Shown piece by piece: positions 1 through 8,769 of a DNA stretch of 64,000 nt. The translations under genes and the position numbers were made by a program. Each line of letters begins with the position of its first letter. Position 1 is the first letter of the stretch. The notes below the pieces were generated by a model, which was not told where the DNA came from, made no database searches, and was given only the letters and a program-made list of their open reading frames with translations. Location: assembly GCA_028703445.1 (NCBI GenBank), contig JAQVMW010000007.1, positions 18,935 to 82,934 on the forward strand, given 5' to 3'. Origin of the DNA: Candidatus Peribacteraceae bacterium. GTDB taxonomy: Bacteria; Patescibacteriota; Gracilibacteria; Peribacterales; Peribacteraceae.

Positions 1-156
1 AACTTCGAGCTGGCCATCGCAGTAGCGGTTGCAGTCTTTGGAATTGGATCCGGTGCAGCCTTCGCTGCTGTCATCGGACCGCTCGTTGAAGTGCCCGTTC
101 TCATTGGTTTGGTGAACGTTGCACTCATGTTTAAGCAGAAATACTCGTGGCAGTGA
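1..156 (+). CDS. acr3: ACR3-type arsenite efflux permease, C-terminal fragment
   Basis: The window opens inside a reading frame that runs from base 1 to a TGA at 154-156. The 51 visible residues include the stretch [17 protein letters not shown], which matches the last transmembrane helix of the ACR3 family of arsenite/H+ antiporters. The family exports As(III) across the inner membrane. Only the last helix and the short basic tail (KQKYSWQ) are present, so the start, the catalytic cysteine helix and any ars operon lie to the left. The next gene is on the opposite strand, so transcription of this unit ends here; no clear terminator is seen before the 135-bp repeat. Confidence 0.75.
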   Translation, partial: NFELAIAVAVAVFGIGSGAAFAAVIGPLVEVPVLIGLVNVALMFKQKYSWQ

Positions 157-223
157 ATCGTCGAAGTACGTCGTACCACTCAACCATCCCTTCAATAACC
201 GAGTTTTCGATCCGCATGCCTCG

Positions 224-358
224 GGCTGCCACTACGCGCACGTGACCGTGCTGCCTATACGCTACAAATCCCTCATCGTATCCAGGTTCGACTTGTCCGA
301 CATAGCCCGAGGGCGAAGTCGGGTTCCCTGTTGGGCTGACCTACTGTCCGTGGTGCTC
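224..358. repeat. 135-bp direct repeat, copy 1
   Basis: This stretch recurs at 7579-7713 in the same orientation with only about five mismatches over 135 bp. It begins GGCTGCCACTACGCGCACGT and ends near GTGGTGCTC. The two copies bracket a block of seven minus-strand genes. No transposase lies beside either copy. It could be a remnant of a mobile element, an attachment-like target, or a recombination duplication. Confidence 0.8.
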
Positions 359-380
359 GGCAGCAAAAATCGATATGAAT

Positions 381-926
381 TCAAGAATTGGATGAGGAAG
401 TGTCTTGAGGGAAGCTTCTTACGAACATCTCCATATCTTCGAATACTTCGGGAATCATCCTATCGGCTTCTGTTATTGGTAAGTTTTGGAGGGATGTGAT
501 GATGGAAGACCAAGATCGGCCCACCAGATACAGACGCATCTTATGGCGCAGCGAATGGGTATAGGCGAGGCACCAGGCTGTGAAGACTTCCGCCATCGTT
601 CCGAGTGAACCTTCCTGTGCCACGATCAACTCGCTGTCCGCGATCAATTCCCGCATACGATCGAAGAGATCCGGCTGTTTTCGTTCTTCCGTGATGTGGC
701 GGTTGGCGGCCTTGGGGTCGAAGGTGGCATTCGTGATCCCCAGTACCCGCCCGCTTACGTCTCTCACCCCTTCGGCAACCGCTTCCATGAGACCGTAGTA
801 CCCGCCGCACTTCACGGTGTAGCCGCGTTCGGCGAGGAATCTTCCCAAGCGTACGCCGTCACGGTACTGCTCCGTATTAGGAGCGTAGCCGGAACCGCCG
901 AAGGTCGTGGCGAATTTTTCGTTCAT
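381..926 (-). CDS. LOG-family (TIGR00730-like) Rossmann-fold nucleotide-processing protein
   Basis: This 181-aa protein has the Rossmann layout of the LOG/lysine-decarboxylase-like family, whose studied members remove ribose-5-phosphate from nucleoside monophosphates. Visible marks are FGGSGY near residue 10, the CGGYYGLMEAVAEG glycine-rich motif near residue 40, and EGSLGTMAE near residue 105. The last is a variant of the family PGGxGTxxE signature in which PGG is replaced by EGS, so activity on the usual substrate is uncertain. The C-terminus is polar and serine-rich. It is the last gene of the minus-strand cassette, 37 bp after the upstream glycosyltransferase. It is likely cytoplasmic. 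Confidence 0.7.
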   Translation of the reverse strand: MNEKFATTFGGSGYAPNTEQYRDGVRLGRFLAERGYTVKCGGYYGLMEAVAEGVRDVSGRVLGITNATFDPKAANRHITEERKQPDLFDRMRELIADSELIVAQEGSLGTMAEVFTAWCLAYTHSLRHKMRLYLVGRSWSSIITSLQNLPITEADRMIPEVFEDMEMFVRSFPQDTSSSNS

Positions 927-963
927 GGGAGGATAACGGGGAAGGTACGGTACACCACTGATG

Positions 964-2235
964 TCATGAGTCGAGGCCGATAACGTCTTTCATGGCTGCG
1001 GAGAACTCACGCACAAAACCGGCAGTGGTGAAGAGTCCGGATGGGAGCGATATGCTCCCGGATGTGTACAACTGTTCTGCAATCCCTGCCGCAAAGGCTT
1101 CGGGCTCGGGAACTCCATAGGGAAGCTGATATTCGTAACCCGGGAGTAAGCGTGTATTGTCATTAAATCCGTAGGGTTTGTACGTACGGAATTTCGTGGT
1201 TGGAACGAGCTTCGCATACGGCCGGAAGACATCATTGAAATTCAAGTCACAGGCTACAACGCGGCTGCCCATGAGCAGGGCATCCATGGGAATGCGCGGT
1301 GTGTAGTCGGTTCCGCTCGGAAAAGCGAGCACATCCATATGCGTGAGAAGAGCGAGAAGATCCACATAGGGAATCTGCCTCTCAAGCAGACGGATGCCCT
1401 TCGCATCTTGGACAATCGAGCGGATTTCATCCGACTGCGTTCCTGTTCCCATCATCACAAGACGCGCGGATGGAACCAGCTTTTCCACCAACGGCCAAAT
1501 TTCCTGTGCCAGAAGAACCGCATTCTTTTCGGGGTCGATGCGCCCGAAGCATCCGACTACATGCTCTCCTTCTCCCACAAATTCAGCGATCCCCAGTTCG
1601 TTGAGTATATTCGGCGCTCTCTTCCGCGCCTCGGAGAGAAATTCGTGGTCGACGAATTTGTGCACCACATGAATTTTATCTTCGGCCTGAGGATAACGCC
1701 GCCTGATGAGCCTCGCGTCATTTTCCTGCAAAGCGATGATGCCGTCCGCCTCTTCAAGTGAACGATCATAGTCGCGATGATAGCCGGAAAAGATGTTCCT
1801 CTGATCCCCAGACACAAGCGCCATCTTCGCAAGAAGCAGAGTTTTCGCACGAGTTTGTCCGACTGCCTCAATGAGTTTCGCACCGCACAACGGATGGTAG
1901 GTGAGATATAAAACGTCCATTCCGAATTCCTCCATCAGTTTGTGAATGCGCCCCAATCGTATGTCATATCCATCGATGGCATCTTGCACATTGGCAACTG
2001 GAATGTGCGGATACGGAAGAGGATGCAAAATGTTCTCCGCATGGTATGCAACCAGACCTTCATCGAGCATTTGAACGGGGGGACGTTCCGTCGATGCGGT
2101 GACTCCAACGACATTTCGGAACTGCATTTGTTGGAGTGCACGCACCGTAAAGGCTGCCTCAATGATGTGTGCACTGTGCTCGGGAGGAAAACCCGCGAAG
2201 ACGCCGATGGTTGCATCACGCCGTTCCATCGTCAA
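964..2235 (-). CDS. GT-B glycosyltransferase (GT4-like)
   Basis: This 423-aa protein has the two-domain GT-B pattern. The C-terminal half shows the group-1 glycosyltransferase core: GCFGRIDPEKNAVLLAQ near residue 230, ARLVMMGTGTQ near residue 260, and a donor-binding stretch around YTPRIPMDALLMGSRVVACD near residues 315-335. Members transfer sugars from nucleotide donors to lipid or protein acceptors at the cytoplasmic membrane face. No transmembrane segment is evident. Its start overlaps the stop of the upstream kinase-like gene by 4 nt, implying translational coupling. Donor and acceptor cannot be read from sequence. Confidence 0.72.
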   Translation of the reverse strand: MTMERRDATIGVFAGFPPEHSAHIIEAAFTVRALQQMQFRNVVGVTASTERPPVQMLDEGLVAYHAENILHPLPYPHIPVANVQDAIDGYDIRLGRIHKLMEEFGMDVLYLTYHPLCGAKLIEAVGQTRAKTLLLAKMALVSGDQRNIFSGYHRDYDRSLEEADGIIALQENDARLIRRRYPQAEDKIHVVHKFVDHEFLSEARKRAPNILNELGIAEFVGEGEHVVGCFGRIDPEKNAVLLAQEIWPLVEKLVPSARLVMMGTGTQSDEIRSIVQDAKGIRLLERQIPYVDLLALLTHMDVLAFPSGTDYTPRIPMDALLMGSRVVACDLNFNDVFRPYAKLVPTTKFRTYKPYGFNDNTRLLPGYEYQLPYGVPEPEAFAAGIAEQLYTSGSISLPSGLFTTAGFVREFSAAMKDVIGLDS

Positions 2236-3155
2236 TCGAGGTGCTGTTGGGCGAAGGAGAGAGCTGCCGAGTAGTGCTGTAGGAGAGCCTCGAGATCGAC
2301 GGATGTTCGCCCGGCAATCCAGAGGAACCCATGGATATCCTCTTCGCAGAATCGGGCAATCGCCGCCAGGAATTGCTGCCGTGACAACTTCTGCATTTCC
2401 CCCAGGGGAGAATGCTCAACGTACATCTCCAGGTGTTCTGCGGACTGCTGCGGATCGCAGCAGGCATGGTTGAACGTTGTATGAGCCCATTCCTGCTGCA
2501 CCGTGCCGATGCCGAGCGCATCGAAGTCGAGAATGGCAGTGAGGGCATCCCCACAGAACAGCAAATTCTGCCGTTCGAAATCGCGATGGACGAGCGAAGT
2601 CTGCGGTGCAGCCGGCGCTGCCACTCCTTGGTAGCACTCCCTGCATCGCGCGATCAGGGACTGGATGGTTCTCCCCGGAGGAATTTCCGTTTCTTCCTCC
2701 GCGCTCCCCGTTTGAAACGGGCGGATGTCCGCTCCTTCTGCAACGATCCGTGAGAGCTCCCGGTGGAGTGTGTCGAACCCACGGATCACCTCACGATGCT
2801 GCCGCTCGGACATCGGGTCTTTCTGATGGTGCTGCCAGCCGACGAGTGACCTTCCCTCGACCCATGGAGTCAACCACGCCGGACGGCCGTTCATGTCGAT
2901 CACACGATGACCGCTCCTGGAAAGGAGAGGCTGTGCAACAGGCACCGCGCACACCTGCCCGACGACCTCTGCACGCGCTGCGGCTTCTCTCGCAGTCCTC
3001 TGTTGAAATTCCGTCAGTGCGAAGACTCCCCGGTCAGTCTCGATGCGGTAGGTCGTGTTCACGAAGCCGTGCGGATGCCGTTCGCAGTGACGGATGTTTC
3101 CGATGTCATACTGCGATGCGGCGGTTTCCCCTGCGAGCAGGTGTTCAGCGGGCAT
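2232..3155 (-). CDS. APH/ThrB-II-like phosphotransferase
   Basis: This 307-aa protein belongs to the aminoglycoside phosphotransferase/homoserine kinase II superfamily, an ATP-dependent small-molecule kinase fold. The catalytic loop LVHRDFERQNLLF (near residue 190) supplies the Brenner HxDxxxxN pattern, and AILDFDALG (near residue 210) is the metal-binding segment. The N-terminal lobe begins with a VNTTYRIETDRG strand pair typical of the family. Placed between an aminotransferase and a glycosyltransferase, it more likely phosphorylates a sugar or amino alcohol for glycan synthesis than confers antibiotic resistance; that is inference. Its 3' end overlaps the downstream GT by 4 nt and its start overlaps the upstream gene by 11 nt. 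Confidence 0.7.
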   Translation of the reverse strand: MPAEHLLAGETAASQYDIGNIRHCERHPHGFVNTTYRIETDRGVFALTEFQQRTAREAAARAEVVGQVCAVPVAQPLLSRSGHRVIDMNGRPAWLTPWVEGRSLVGWQHHQKDPMSERQHREVIRGFDTLHRELSRIVAEGADIRPFQTGSAEEETEIPPGRTIQSLIARCRECYQGVAAPAAPQTSLVHRDFERQNLLFCGDALTAILDFDALGIGTVQQEWAHTTFNHACCDPQQSAEHLEMYVEHSPLGEMQKLSRQQFLAAIARFCEEDIHGFLWIAGRTSVDLEALLQHYSAALSFAQQHLD

Positions 3156-4455
3156 GGTGGCGGAGAACGGATATCAGAGAGTCCAGCGTTGCCTCGACGC
3201 AGTACTGAATCTCCTGGGAGGTCGAGACGTAGGGTGGTACGAGGATGATCGTGTTGCCGATGGACCCGGCGAGGATGTTTGACTGCTTGAGTTTTTGGCA
3301 TGTCTCCGCGGCGATCGCGGGTGCGTGTTCCCCCATCTCAGGCGAGAACACCTCGATGCCCGCCATCAACCCGCGCTGGCGCACGTGGACGCGGGGATCC
3401 TCACCGGAAGCGGCGCGTAGCGATGTTTCAAACGCGGACTGCAAAGTTCGGATCTGCGTTTGCATTTGTTGCGTTGAGAGAACGTCGATGTTTTTGAGGG
3501 CTGCGGCGCAAGCGAGTGGATTACCCGAGAAAGTGTGTCCGTGCATGAGAGGATCGCAACCGTGGGAACGGGCGTACATGTCCCCCACCTTCGGGTGGAT
3601 CAACACGGAAGCAAAAGGTATGTATCCTGCGCTGATTCCTTTGCCAAGGAGCAGCATATCGGGTTTGAGGCCGAGGTCCTGGTAGTGAAAGCGACTCCCT
3701 GCCCGGTGAAATCCCGTTGCCACTTCATCAACGATGAGCAGACATCCGGTTTGATCGCAGATCTGCTGGATTGCAGCCAACTCTTCCGGCGGGACAGGCA
3801 CGATGCCGCCCGCTCCATGGAGCGACTCGACGATGATGGCCGCAATATCGTCCGTGCCCTTCCCCGTGGCTTCCGCAAGGGAAGGGTGGCTGGTTCGGCG
3901 GAGGTGCTTCTCGCGTTCGGTGACCGCTTCCGATGCCACGAGTTCGGTCCGGTACGGTCGCATCTGCCGGAAATCCTCGTATTCGTCGCCCCCATTCACG
4001 CTCATGGCCCCGATCGTTTCGCCGTGGTAGGAATTCTGCAGGGTGATGATGCGCTTCCGTTTGTCTTCCCCCACCCGATGCCAGTAGTCCAGCGTGAGTT
4101 TCAGCGATGCATCGACTGCTTCGGAGCCGGAGTTGCAGAAGAAGGAATAGTACCCGTCGAGGCCGGCAAAACGGGGGAGACGCTCCGCGAGCTCGATGGC
4201 TCGTCCGTGCGCCTGGCCGTGAAGGGAGGTATGCGCGATGCTGTCGAGCTGCGCATGGAGAACTTCGGTGATGTCCGGGTGACGGTGCCCCAAATTCGCC
4301 ACCCAGAGGGAAGAGGTTCCGTCGTAGAACTTCCTCCCGTTGGTCGTGTGGAGGTAGGGCCCCTCGCCATGGTCGACGATGACCGGATTCTGCATGTCCT
4401 CCGCTCCCGTGAAAGGGAGGAGGAGCCGATCGGGAATGAAGGAGAATGCTGCCAT
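3145..4455 (-). CDS. bioA: Class III PLP aminotransferase, BioA/BioK-like
   Basis: This 436-aa protein closely resembles adenosylmethionine (or lysine)-8-amino-7-oxononanoate aminotransferase. Visible marks are SSLWVANLGHRHP (residues ~48-60), FFCNSGSEAVDASLK near 110, YHGETIGAMSV near 145, IIVDEVATGFHRAG near 245, the PLP lysine in LLLGKGISAGYIP near 280, and GHTFSGNPLACAAAL near 315. In biotin synthesis this enzyme makes 7,8-diaminopelargonate. No other bio gene lies in the window, and its neighbours are glycosyltransferases and a radical SAM enzyme, so it may aminate another keto substrate here. The fold is certain; the substrate is not. Confidence 0.75.
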   Translation of the reverse strand: MAAFSFIPDRLLLPFTGAEDMQNPVIVDHGEGPYLHTTNGRKFYDGTSSLWVANLGHRHPDITEVLHAQLDSIAHTSLHGQAHGRAIELAERLPRFAGLDGYYSFFCNSGSEAVDASLKLTLDYWHRVGEDKRKRIITLQNSYHGETIGAMSVNGGDEYEDFRQMRPYRTELVASEAVTEREKHLRRTSHPSLAEATGKGTDDIAAIIVESLHGAGGIVPVPPEELAAIQQICDQTGCLLIVDEVATGFHRAGSRFHYQDLGLKPDMLLLGKGISAGYIPFASVLIHPKVGDMYARSHGCDPLMHGHTFSGNPLACAAALKNIDVLSTQQMQTQIRTLQSAFETSLRAASGEDPRVHVRQRGLMAGIEVFSPEMGEHAPAIAAETCQKLKQSNILAGSIGNTIILVPPYVSTSQEIQYCVEATLDSLISVLRHHAR

Positions 4456-4458
4456 ACG

Positions 4459-5529
4459 TCATCCTAAAGGAGTGTTCCCGATGGAGCTGTAGGGATAGAA
4501 ACCGCAACGATGACAGAGATTTGTCCGTTCGAAGAGGTCATGGATGAATCGCCTGCAGAAATCGATGACGCGCTCGCTCTCCCAAATCTGTTGCAGCGTC
4601 TGCTCTCTCGTGTCTCCGAGGATGTGTTCTCCGTTGTAGTCCGCATTGCAGGGGACAACCCGGCCATCCGAAAGGATAGTGAGCGACGTGAGAGGGATGC
4701 GGCAATCATGCTGAAACACGGTGTCGCCCTCGGTAACCAGATCATGGGGGACATCGGGGTACGGAAAGAACGGCTTGATATGGACATGGACTCCCGGCAC
4801 CGCTCCCCAATCCTGCACGAACGAAACTTCGGGGGCGTTCGCCATCTGTATCAGCTGTACATCGAGTTTCGTCTCCGTCCCCAGGACGGACTTGGCTTCC
4901 ACGATGTCATGCATGCGCTGGATCATGGTGTCGAACGAATGGACGCGCACGCCCCTCACCCGCTCGAAATCTTCCGCCGTCGTGCCGTCGAGGCAGACGA
5001 TGAGCCTGTCCAGTTGCAAGCGGAACAATTCCCGCGCGGTATCGAGCTGCATGTTGACGATCGTGTCGGAGAACTGGACGGGGAACGACGCGTGTTCTTT
5101 GATGTAGCCGACGCGCTCGAGCAGCTTCGGATCGAGGGTCGGACTGCCGAAGTGATGCAACCGGAGTCCCGTCACGTCGTACGCGCTCCCGGGCCACACG
5201 AGGGAGGGCGGCGGGTCCCGGAGGAATGTTGCACGGCCTTCGTCCCGTGCGTCCTTCTCCCTCTCTGTGTCTGCGATCTGATCGACGAGGGAATGGAAGA
5301 GCTCCGTCCCCATCGCCTGGACCTTCCGCGTCATCAAGTTCGGTTTGCCTCTCGGGCACATCACGCACTTCATGTTGCAGGCATTCGTCGTCTCGATCTG
5401 ATCGATGGAAGCGAGGGGGGAGCGGTTCTCCATGACCATGTTGAACACCTCATCGGGCTTCCTGCTACCGTCGAACATCGTCCGGATCCCGTCCTCTTCC
5501 GTCTTCCGGTAGAAGGCATGATCGATCAT
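4459..5529 (-). CDS. Radical SAM/SPASM enzyme
   Basis: This 356-aa protein carries the radical SAM cluster motif CNMKCVMC (CxxxCxxC) at residues ~51-58. A C-terminal SPASM-like region has cysteines in HDCRIP, VVPCNADY and NLCHRCGF (residues ~270-345). Such enzymes use a 5'-deoxyadenosyl radical to modify peptides, sugars or other small molecules; the SPASM part binds auxiliary Fe-S clusters. The gene sits 3 nt upstream of the BioA-like gene and overlaps the upstream glycosyltransferase by 4 nt, so it belongs to the cassette operon. A role in modifying a glycan or peptide precursor fits the context but is not shown. Confidence 0.75.
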   Translation of the reverse strand: MIDHAFYRKTEEDGIRTMFDGSRKPDEVFNMVMENRSPLASIDQIETTNACNMKCVMCPRGKPNLMTRKVQAMGTELFHSLVDQIADTEREKDARDEGRATFLRDPPPSLVWPGSAYDVTGLRLHHFGSPTLDPKLLERVGYIKEHASFPVQFSDTIVNMQLDTARELFRLQLDRLIVCLDGTTAEDFERVRGVRVHSFDTMIQRMHDIVEAKSVLGTETKLDVQLIQMANAPEVSFVQDWGAVPGVHVHIKPFFPYPDVPHDLVTEGDTVFQHDCRIPLTSLTILSDGRVVPCNADYNGEHILGDTREQTLQQIWESERVIDFCRRFIHDLFERTNLCHRCGFYPYSSIGNTPLG

Positions 5530-6716
5530 GTCAGGAAGGGGGAGAGATGCCCCAGCATTTCCCGCGCCATGGCGGGCGCATCGTACCGGCGGACATTGGC
5601 CTTGTACGTCTCGGGGTCGGCCTGTCCGTTCCGGTCGAGTGTCGCGGAGATCTTCTCCGGCAGATCGGATCCGTCCTCCGCGAACAGTAATTCCGGCGTG
5701 TGGGGAACCAGCTCGGGGAATGCGCCGACATTGGGACAGAGCACGGGGTTCCCCGTTGCGAGGATGTCCGCAACCGCCATGCTCCAGAGCGCCGACGGCT
5801 TCACGGGGGCGATGCCGAGATCGACGCGGGAGAGGAGTGCGTGGTACTGCTGCCGCGTGGAGCAGTGGATGCGATCGACGAACGGAAGGTTGCCGAGATC
5901 TTCGCGAAATTGCCGCACACCAGGATCCAGCCGGTTCCGCTCCAGAGAACGTTCGCCCGTGGGGTCCGTCACGACGAAGTGGATGTCCCTCGTGGATGCC
6001 ACCTGACGGACGGCATCGATGACCTGCTGCGTTCCGTAGTGCTTGTAGAGTCTCTGGTTGTAGAGGATATGTGGCATGCCGTTCTTCCTCTTCGGTTGCG
6101 TGAAGAGCTCGGATTCGATGGGAGGCGAGAACACTTCGAGCTGCGGATCGAGAGCGGCTCGGTACCGCTCCCTGTAGGCGCGCAGGAGGATGTCTCTCCC
6201 GAAAGCGCTCCCGATGAATGCCTTGTCTGACAATTCCAGCGCCTCGAGGTTCCTCCCCAAGATGGGAACAGCCGAGAACCCGTGCAGGTTCTGGCTCGGA
6301 TCCAATACCATCCCCTGCGCATCGTAGTGGAACGGGAGGTAGTGGTAGTACGAGACCGCGGGAATTTCCTTTCCGTACATGGAGGATAGCAGCGTCTTGA
6401 AATTCAACGTGCTCTCCGGCTGGTTATTGTAGAGGAGGTCGACTTGCGGCAGGTGCTGGAACCGATCCTTCAAAGCATGCCAATCGAAGTGCAGCCGCGT
6501 GGAGAATTTGTCGAACTTGGTATGGAACGGAATCATGGAGATATTCGGATGCCACTGCTCCGTGTTCAGACGGTGTCCGAGGAACAGCACACGAAGGTTG
6601 CGGCGCATCTCGCAGAGGTGCGTCCACAGGAGCTTCTGGAAGATGTAGCCGCTGTCCGCTTCGAAGTTCGAATCGTTGCTGACGTTGAGATTGACGAGGA
6701 CGGTTTTTTCAAGCAT
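5526..6716 (-). CDS. Glycosyltransferase-like protein (probable GT-B fold)
   Basis: This 396-aa protein has a divergent GT-B appearance. The second half contains PHILYNQRLYKHYGTQQVIDA (near residue 215), a short VVTDPTG strand, and a donor-domain stretch VDLGIAPVKPSALWSMAVAD followed by ATGNPVLCPNVGAFPELV near residues 305-340, typical of group-1 glycosyltransferases. The first half, with LYNNQPESTLNF, would be the acceptor domain. No transmembrane segment is seen. It overlaps the radical SAM gene by 4 nt and follows the HAD phosphatase after 72 bp, which contain no clear promoter. Confidence 0.6.
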   Translation of the reverse strand: MLEKTVLVNLNVSNDSNFEADSGYIFQKLLWTHLCEMRRNLRVLFLGHRLNTEQWHPNISMIPFHTKFDKFSTRLHFDWHALKDRFQHLPQVDLLYNNQPESTLNFKTLLSSMYGKEIPAVSYYHYLPFHYDAQGMVLDPSQNLHGFSAVPILGRNLEALELSDKAFIGSAFGRDILLRAYRERYRAALDPQLEVFSPPIESELFTQPKRKNGMPHILYNQRLYKHYGTQQVIDAVRQVASTRDIHFVVTDPTGERSLERNRLDPGVRQFREDLGNLPFVDRIHCSTRQQYHALLSRVDLGIAPVKPSALWSMAVADILATGNPVLCPNVGAFPELVPHTPELLFAEDGSDLPEKISATLDRNGQADPETYKANVRRYDAPAMAREMLGHLSPFLT

Positions 6717-6788
6717 AAAGGCATTAACTTTAGCACCAGATACCGTTCATGCAAGCTTCGTTTTTTGTGTTCTACTAGCGCAAATTTG

Positions 6789-7472
6789 CTATTCTCTCTC
6801 CTGAGAACGCGCGAGAATGCCAGGAAGATCCCCGATGGATGCCACGATGCGACATCGTGGATCGAACGTGAAGTGCCGCGAGTAGTCGGTGGGGATGATG
6901 ATGACAGGTATTCCCGCCCGGAGCGCGTTCTGATCGGTGGGCGTGTCGCCGACATGGAGACATTCCTGCGGTGAAACGCCGTAGTGCCTCATGATCGTGC
7001 GGAAGTACTCGGGATTGCTCTTCCTGCCCTTCACCAGTGCCCCATGTCCGATGAACGAGAAGTACTCGGCAATGGAGAAATTGTGGAGGTATCGTTCGAG
7101 TTGCTCCTTCGTCTCCCCGGAACCGATGGCGAGCGAGAAGGATGGGGAGAGCGTCTTCAGCGTCTCCAGCACGCCCGGTTTCATGCGGACGCGGGGGAGG
7201 ATGTCGTCCGTGTAGTAGCATTCTCGTACCATGCGAAGGATCACTTCCCTCTGCTCCGGAGGGATATCCAGTGCGTCGAGACAATCGTCGTAGCCGTTCC
7301 TCGCGTAGAACACTTCGTCGATCGCAATGCCCGAGGGCGCCAGCGCCCGTTGCAGCTCGCGAAACATCAGTTCATCGGTGTTGAATAGAACACCATCGAC
7401 ATCGAAGATGATGACTTTTGGCGTCAGCACGTTGCTGTCGGGTTTTCTGAGCATGGGATTGCAATGATACAT
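6789..7472 (-). CDS. HAD-superfamily phosphatase (beta-phosphoglucomutase/Gph-like)
   Basis: This 227-aa HAD hydrolase shows motif I IIFDVDGVLFNTDEL (residues ~20-34), motif II AIGSGETKEQ near 117, a lysine in LVKGRKSNPEYF near 150, and motif IV HVGDTPTDQNALRAG near 175. The helical cap between motifs I and II is typical of sugar-phosphate phosphatases and mutases. It is the first gene of the minus-strand cassette. Two starts are possible: ATG at 7472, five bases after a CATACT box, or ATG at 7454, nine bases after TATCAT. Either would give a nearly leaderless message. A sugar-phosphate substrate fits the neighbouring glycosyltransferases but is inference. Confidence 0.75.
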   Translation of the reverse strand: MYHCNPMLRKPDSNVLTPKVIIFDVDGVLFNTDELMFRELQRALAPSGIAIDEVFYARNGYDDCLDALDIPPEQREVILRMVRECYYTDDILPRVRMKPGVLETLKTLSPSFSLAIGSGETKEQLERYLHNFSIAEYFSFIGHGALVKGRKSNPEYFRTIMRHYGVSPQECLHVGDTPTDQNALRAGIPVIIIPTDYSRHFTFDPRCRIVASIGDLPGILARSQERE

Positions 7473-7578
7473 GATTGAGTATGAGAATTATGGGGTAGGA
7501 CCAGCCACCACGGGTACCCGACCGTTTGGCTATGTATGTACAACCCCAAGGTTCCTCGAACGGTTCGATTCCTTTCGT

Positions 7579-7713
7579 GGCTGCCACTACGCGCACGTGA
7601 CCGTGCTGCCTATACGCTACAAATCCCTCATCGTATCCAGGTTCGACTTGTCCGGCATAGCCCGAGGGCGAAGTCGGGTTCCCCGTTGGGTTGACCTACT
7701 GTCCCTGGTGCTC
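7579..7713. repeat. 135-bp direct repeat, copy 2
   Basis: This is the second copy of the element at 224-358, in the same orientation. It is preceded by a T-arm-like string, GGTTCGATTCC at 7562-7572, which may be a tRNA fragment or chance. The intergenic stretch 7473-7775 otherwise holds the divergent promoters for the HAD gene and the Fic gene. Confidence 0.8.
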
Positions 7714-7775
7714 TGAAATATTAACTTTATAAGTTCTTGTAAAGATGCTAAACTTTATATAGTTCTAAAGTACCC

Positions 7776-8699
7776 ATGACCATTCCTCAAAAACTGCAGG
7801 CAATTCAGCGGCTCTCCGGCGAAAGCCAAACAGTGATTGCGGCGAAACTCGGCGTCACCTTCGTGGCATTCAACCGGTGGATGAATGGCAAGGCCGTACC
7901 ACGAAAGAAAGCACAAGAACGCATTGATGCTCTGTATCGAGAGTACACGGGTCTCACCGTGATTCCTGAGAAAGAACTGCAGGCAAAGAAGGGTATTGTT
8001 CTCCTCAAAGCGAAAGAAGTGGAGAATGTTCTGCATACCATTCTCGTGAATCCGGATATTCGCGACCAATTCATTCTCACTCTGACGTATACCAGCAATT
8101 CCATCGAAGGGAGCACGCTCACAAAAGCGGAGACGGCAGTGATTCTTTTTCAGAACGCGGCACTGGCGGATAAGACTCTGACGGAGCAGCTGGAAGCAAA
8201 AAATCATCAGACGGCTCTCCTCTATCTCTTCGATCATCTTCATGGACACAAGGCTGTTGATGAGCATCTCTTGCTCAAGCTGCACGGGATGCTGATGAAC
8301 GGCATTCGTCCTGATGCCGGTTCCTATCGTCATCACGGCGTGCGTATTGTCGGTGCCGATCTTCCGACGGCGAATTATTTGAAGGTGCCTTCTCTGATGG
8401 AGAAGCTTGCTCAAGACTTCATGATTTCCCGCGGGGATATCATCGCGGATACCGCGGATATTCATGCTCGCTTCGAAAAGATTCATCCTTTTTCGGATGG
8501 AAACGGCAGAATCGGACGACTTCTACTACACGCCATGTTGCTCGGGAAGAATCTTCCGCCAGCCGTGATCCGACCGGAGCGCAAACGTCTGTACTATTCC
8601 TTCCTCAACATCGCTCAGAAAAAAGGCGATACGAGCCTGCTCCAAGATTTCTTTTGTGATGCCGTCCTTGATGGATGGGATATCGTCGACAGGAGGTGA
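7776..8699 (+). CDS. Fic-family AMPylase with N-terminal helix-turn-helix
   Basis: This 307-aa protein joins an N-terminal XRE-like helix-turn-helix (residues ~5-50, QTVIAAKLGVTFVAFNRWM) to a Fic domain. The Fic active-site loop HPFSDGNGRIGR lies near residue 235 and matches HxFx(D/E)GNGRxxR completely. The autoinhibitory (S/T)xxxE(G/N) motif appears as SNSIEG near residue 110, ahead of the Fic core as in class II Fic proteins. Such proteins transfer AMP from ATP to hydroxyls of target proteins; many are toxins or regulators. No small antitoxin gene is adjacent, consistent with built-in inhibition. The HTH suggests DNA binding, possibly autoregulation. Confidence 0.85.
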   Translation: MTIPQKLQAIQRLSGESQTVIAAKLGVTFVAFNRWMNGKAVPRKKAQERIDALYREYTGLTVIPEKELQAKKGIVLLKAKEVENVLHTILVNPDIRDQFILTLTYTSNSIEGSTLTKAETAVILFQNAALADKTLTEQLEAKNHQTALLYLFDHLHGHKAVDEHLLLKLHGMLMNGIRPDAGSYRHHGVRIVGADLPTANYLKVPSLMEKLAQDFMISRGDIIADTADIHARFEKIHPFSDGNGRIGRLLLHAMLLGKNLPPAVIRPERKRLYYSFLNIAQKKGDTSLLQDFFCDAVLDGWDIVDRR

Positions 8700-8769
8700 G
8701 GACGCAGACGTGGTTCGACCGCACTGTTCTGCCACCCTTTCATTTTCCCTGTGTGGTACACTTTCCCTC

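Noticed and set aside
3535-6230. Long plus-strand ORFs opposite the aminotransferase and radical SAM genes (310, 498 and 176 aa)
   Set aside because: They are shadow frames in high-GC DNA; the minus-strand frames carry full family motifs and tight operon spacing.
7555-7600. tRNA fragment beside the second 135-bp repeat
   Set aside because: Only a T-arm-like GGTTCGATTCC is present; no anticodon or acceptor stem can be folded.
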